The notes under the pieces are model-generated. The model had not been told where the DNA came from and ran no database searches. It was given only the letters and a program-made list of their open reading frames with translations. A DNA stretch of 17,953 nucleotides from Miltoncostaeales bacterium (lineage in GTDB: Bacteria; Actinomycetota; Thermoleophilia; Miltoncostaeales; Miltoncostaeaceae): NCBI GenBank assembly GCA_030829765.1, contig JAUROO010000112.1:1-17953 (forward strand), given 5' to 3'. Each line of letters opens with the position of its first letter. Positions within the stretch are counted from its first letter, which is position 1. A program made the position numbers and the translations under genes. This document shows, one piece after another, positions 17,243 through 17,953 of the stretch.

Positions 17243-17953
17243 ATGAGCACACCCACACGACTCGAGTCGGCGCTGCACGAGGGCCGGTTCGCCATCACCA
17301 GTGAGATCGGTCCACCGAAGAGCGCCGACCCCTCGGTCATCGCCGACAAGGCCCGCCTGCTCGGACCCGTCACCGATGCGGTGAACATCACCGACAACCA
17401 GACGGCTCAGTCACGCATGTGCCCACTTGCCTGCGGTCGCATCGCGCTCGACCACGGCGCCGAGCCCGTGATGCAGATGACGGTGCGCGACCGGAACCGC
17501 ATGGCGCTGACCAGCGACATACTGGGGGCGTCGGCGCTGGGCATCCACAACACGCTGTCGATGAGCGGCGACCCCATCCACATCGGCAACCACCCCGACG
17601 CAGCCGTGGTGAACGACCTCGACACCATGGCCCTGCTGCGGCTGCAGTCCTCGCTGCGTAACGGGCGATTCATGAACGAGGACGATGAGGAGCTGGCCGG
17701 GCAGCCGCCCCACCTCGTGATCGGGGCCACCGCACACCCCGCGGCGGACGACCCCGATGTCGAGATCTCGAAGATCCGCGCGAAGATGGAGGCCGGCGCC
17801 GACTTCTTCCAGACGCAGTTGGTCTACGAGCCGGAGCGCGTGGCCGCATTCATGAGCCGCCTCGAGGCGGCGGACCTGCCCGCCCTGCCCCGGCTGCTGA
17901 TCGGCGTGGGCCCCTTCAAGCACCTGCGGATGGCCGAGCACATGCGCGACAAG
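17243..17953 (+). CDS. metF: methylenetetrahydrofolate reductase family protein, partial (3' end outside window)
   Basis: It starts at ATG 17243 and 237 residues are visible before the right edge. The family hallmarks are SEIGPPKSADP at the N-terminus (the conserved catalytic-region glutamate and 'PP' of MetF), VTDAVNITDNQTA, a DHGAEPVMQMTVRDRNR strand-loop, ALGIHNTLSMSGDP (flavin-contacting region), GATAHPAADD, and KMEAGADFFQTQLVY (the 'GAdf.iTQ' motif). It is an FAD-dependent TIM-barrel enzyme reducing 5,10-methylene-THF to 5-methyl-THF for methionine synthesis. The motif wording is nearer to the MetF-like proteins of deep-branching actinobacteria and acetogens than to E. coli MetF, so electron donor and partner subunit are open. 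No Shine-Dalgarno sequence is seen before the start, in line with the -10 box very close to the ATG. Confidence 0.9.
   Translation, partial: MSTPTRLESALHEGRFAITSEIGPPKSADPSVIADKARLLGPVTDAVNITDNQTAQSRMCPLACGRIALDHGAEPVMQMTVRDRNRMALTSDILGASALGIHNTLSMSGDPIHIGNHPDAAVVNDLDTMALLRLQSSLRNGRFMNEDDEELAGQPPHLVIGATAHPAADDPDVEISKIRAKMEAGADFFQTQLVYEPERVAAFMSRLEAADLPALPRLLIGVGPFKHLRMAEHMRDK

Overview
The window is a high-GC, gene-dense bacterial segment with strong G/C preference at third codon positions, frequent GTG starts and several promoter/start arrangements typical of leaderless mRNAs. A dnaK-grpE-dnaJ-hspR-clpB operon preceded by a HAIR-like operator points to Actinomycetota. A deep lineage such as Thermoleophilia would fit the secreted protein at 16422-17054, but that class-level placement is only a guess. 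No rRNA, tRNA, CRISPR array, insertion sequence or phage gene was seen. The longest stretch without a gene is 232 bases (14720-14951).

Left part (1-7101, all minus strand). Read in transcription order: a GYD-domain protein, a 66-residue small protein, a metallo-beta-lactamase-fold hydrolase, three tandem four-helix membrane proteins that look like diverged paralogs, an 82-residue helical protein, a PhoR/SenX3-like PAS histidine kinase with no adjacent response regulator, a DegT-type sugar aminotransferase, a DUF354 protein, and a CapD/FlaA1-type nucleotide-sugar dehydratase cut by the window edge. The last three form a surface-glycan gene set, linked by short gaps or an ATGA overlap.

Middle (7164-8059, plus strand). 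A fourth four-helix membrane protein overlaps by ATGA with an SRPBCC/polyketide-cyclase-like gene. This pair converges with clpB, with one base between the two stop codons.

Heat-shock operon (8061-14719, minus strand). The five genes are joined by very short gaps or overlaps: 11 nt, CTGA, GTGA and TAATG. A promoter overlapped by a HAIR-like repeat lies upstream of dnaK, so the repressor HspR probably controls its own operon, including clpB. DnaJ has no ATG, GTG or TTG that would keep its J domain. It appears to start at a CTG overlapping the grpE stop.

Right part (14952-17953). bioY (biotin uptake, minus) and phoU (plus) diverge from a short spacer in which a 7-bp inverted repeat brackets the predicted bioY -10 box. 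phoU converges on a secreted protein gene, with a GC-rich hairpin between them. The secreted protein gene diverges from metF (methylenetetrahydrofolate reductase), which is truncated by the right edge.
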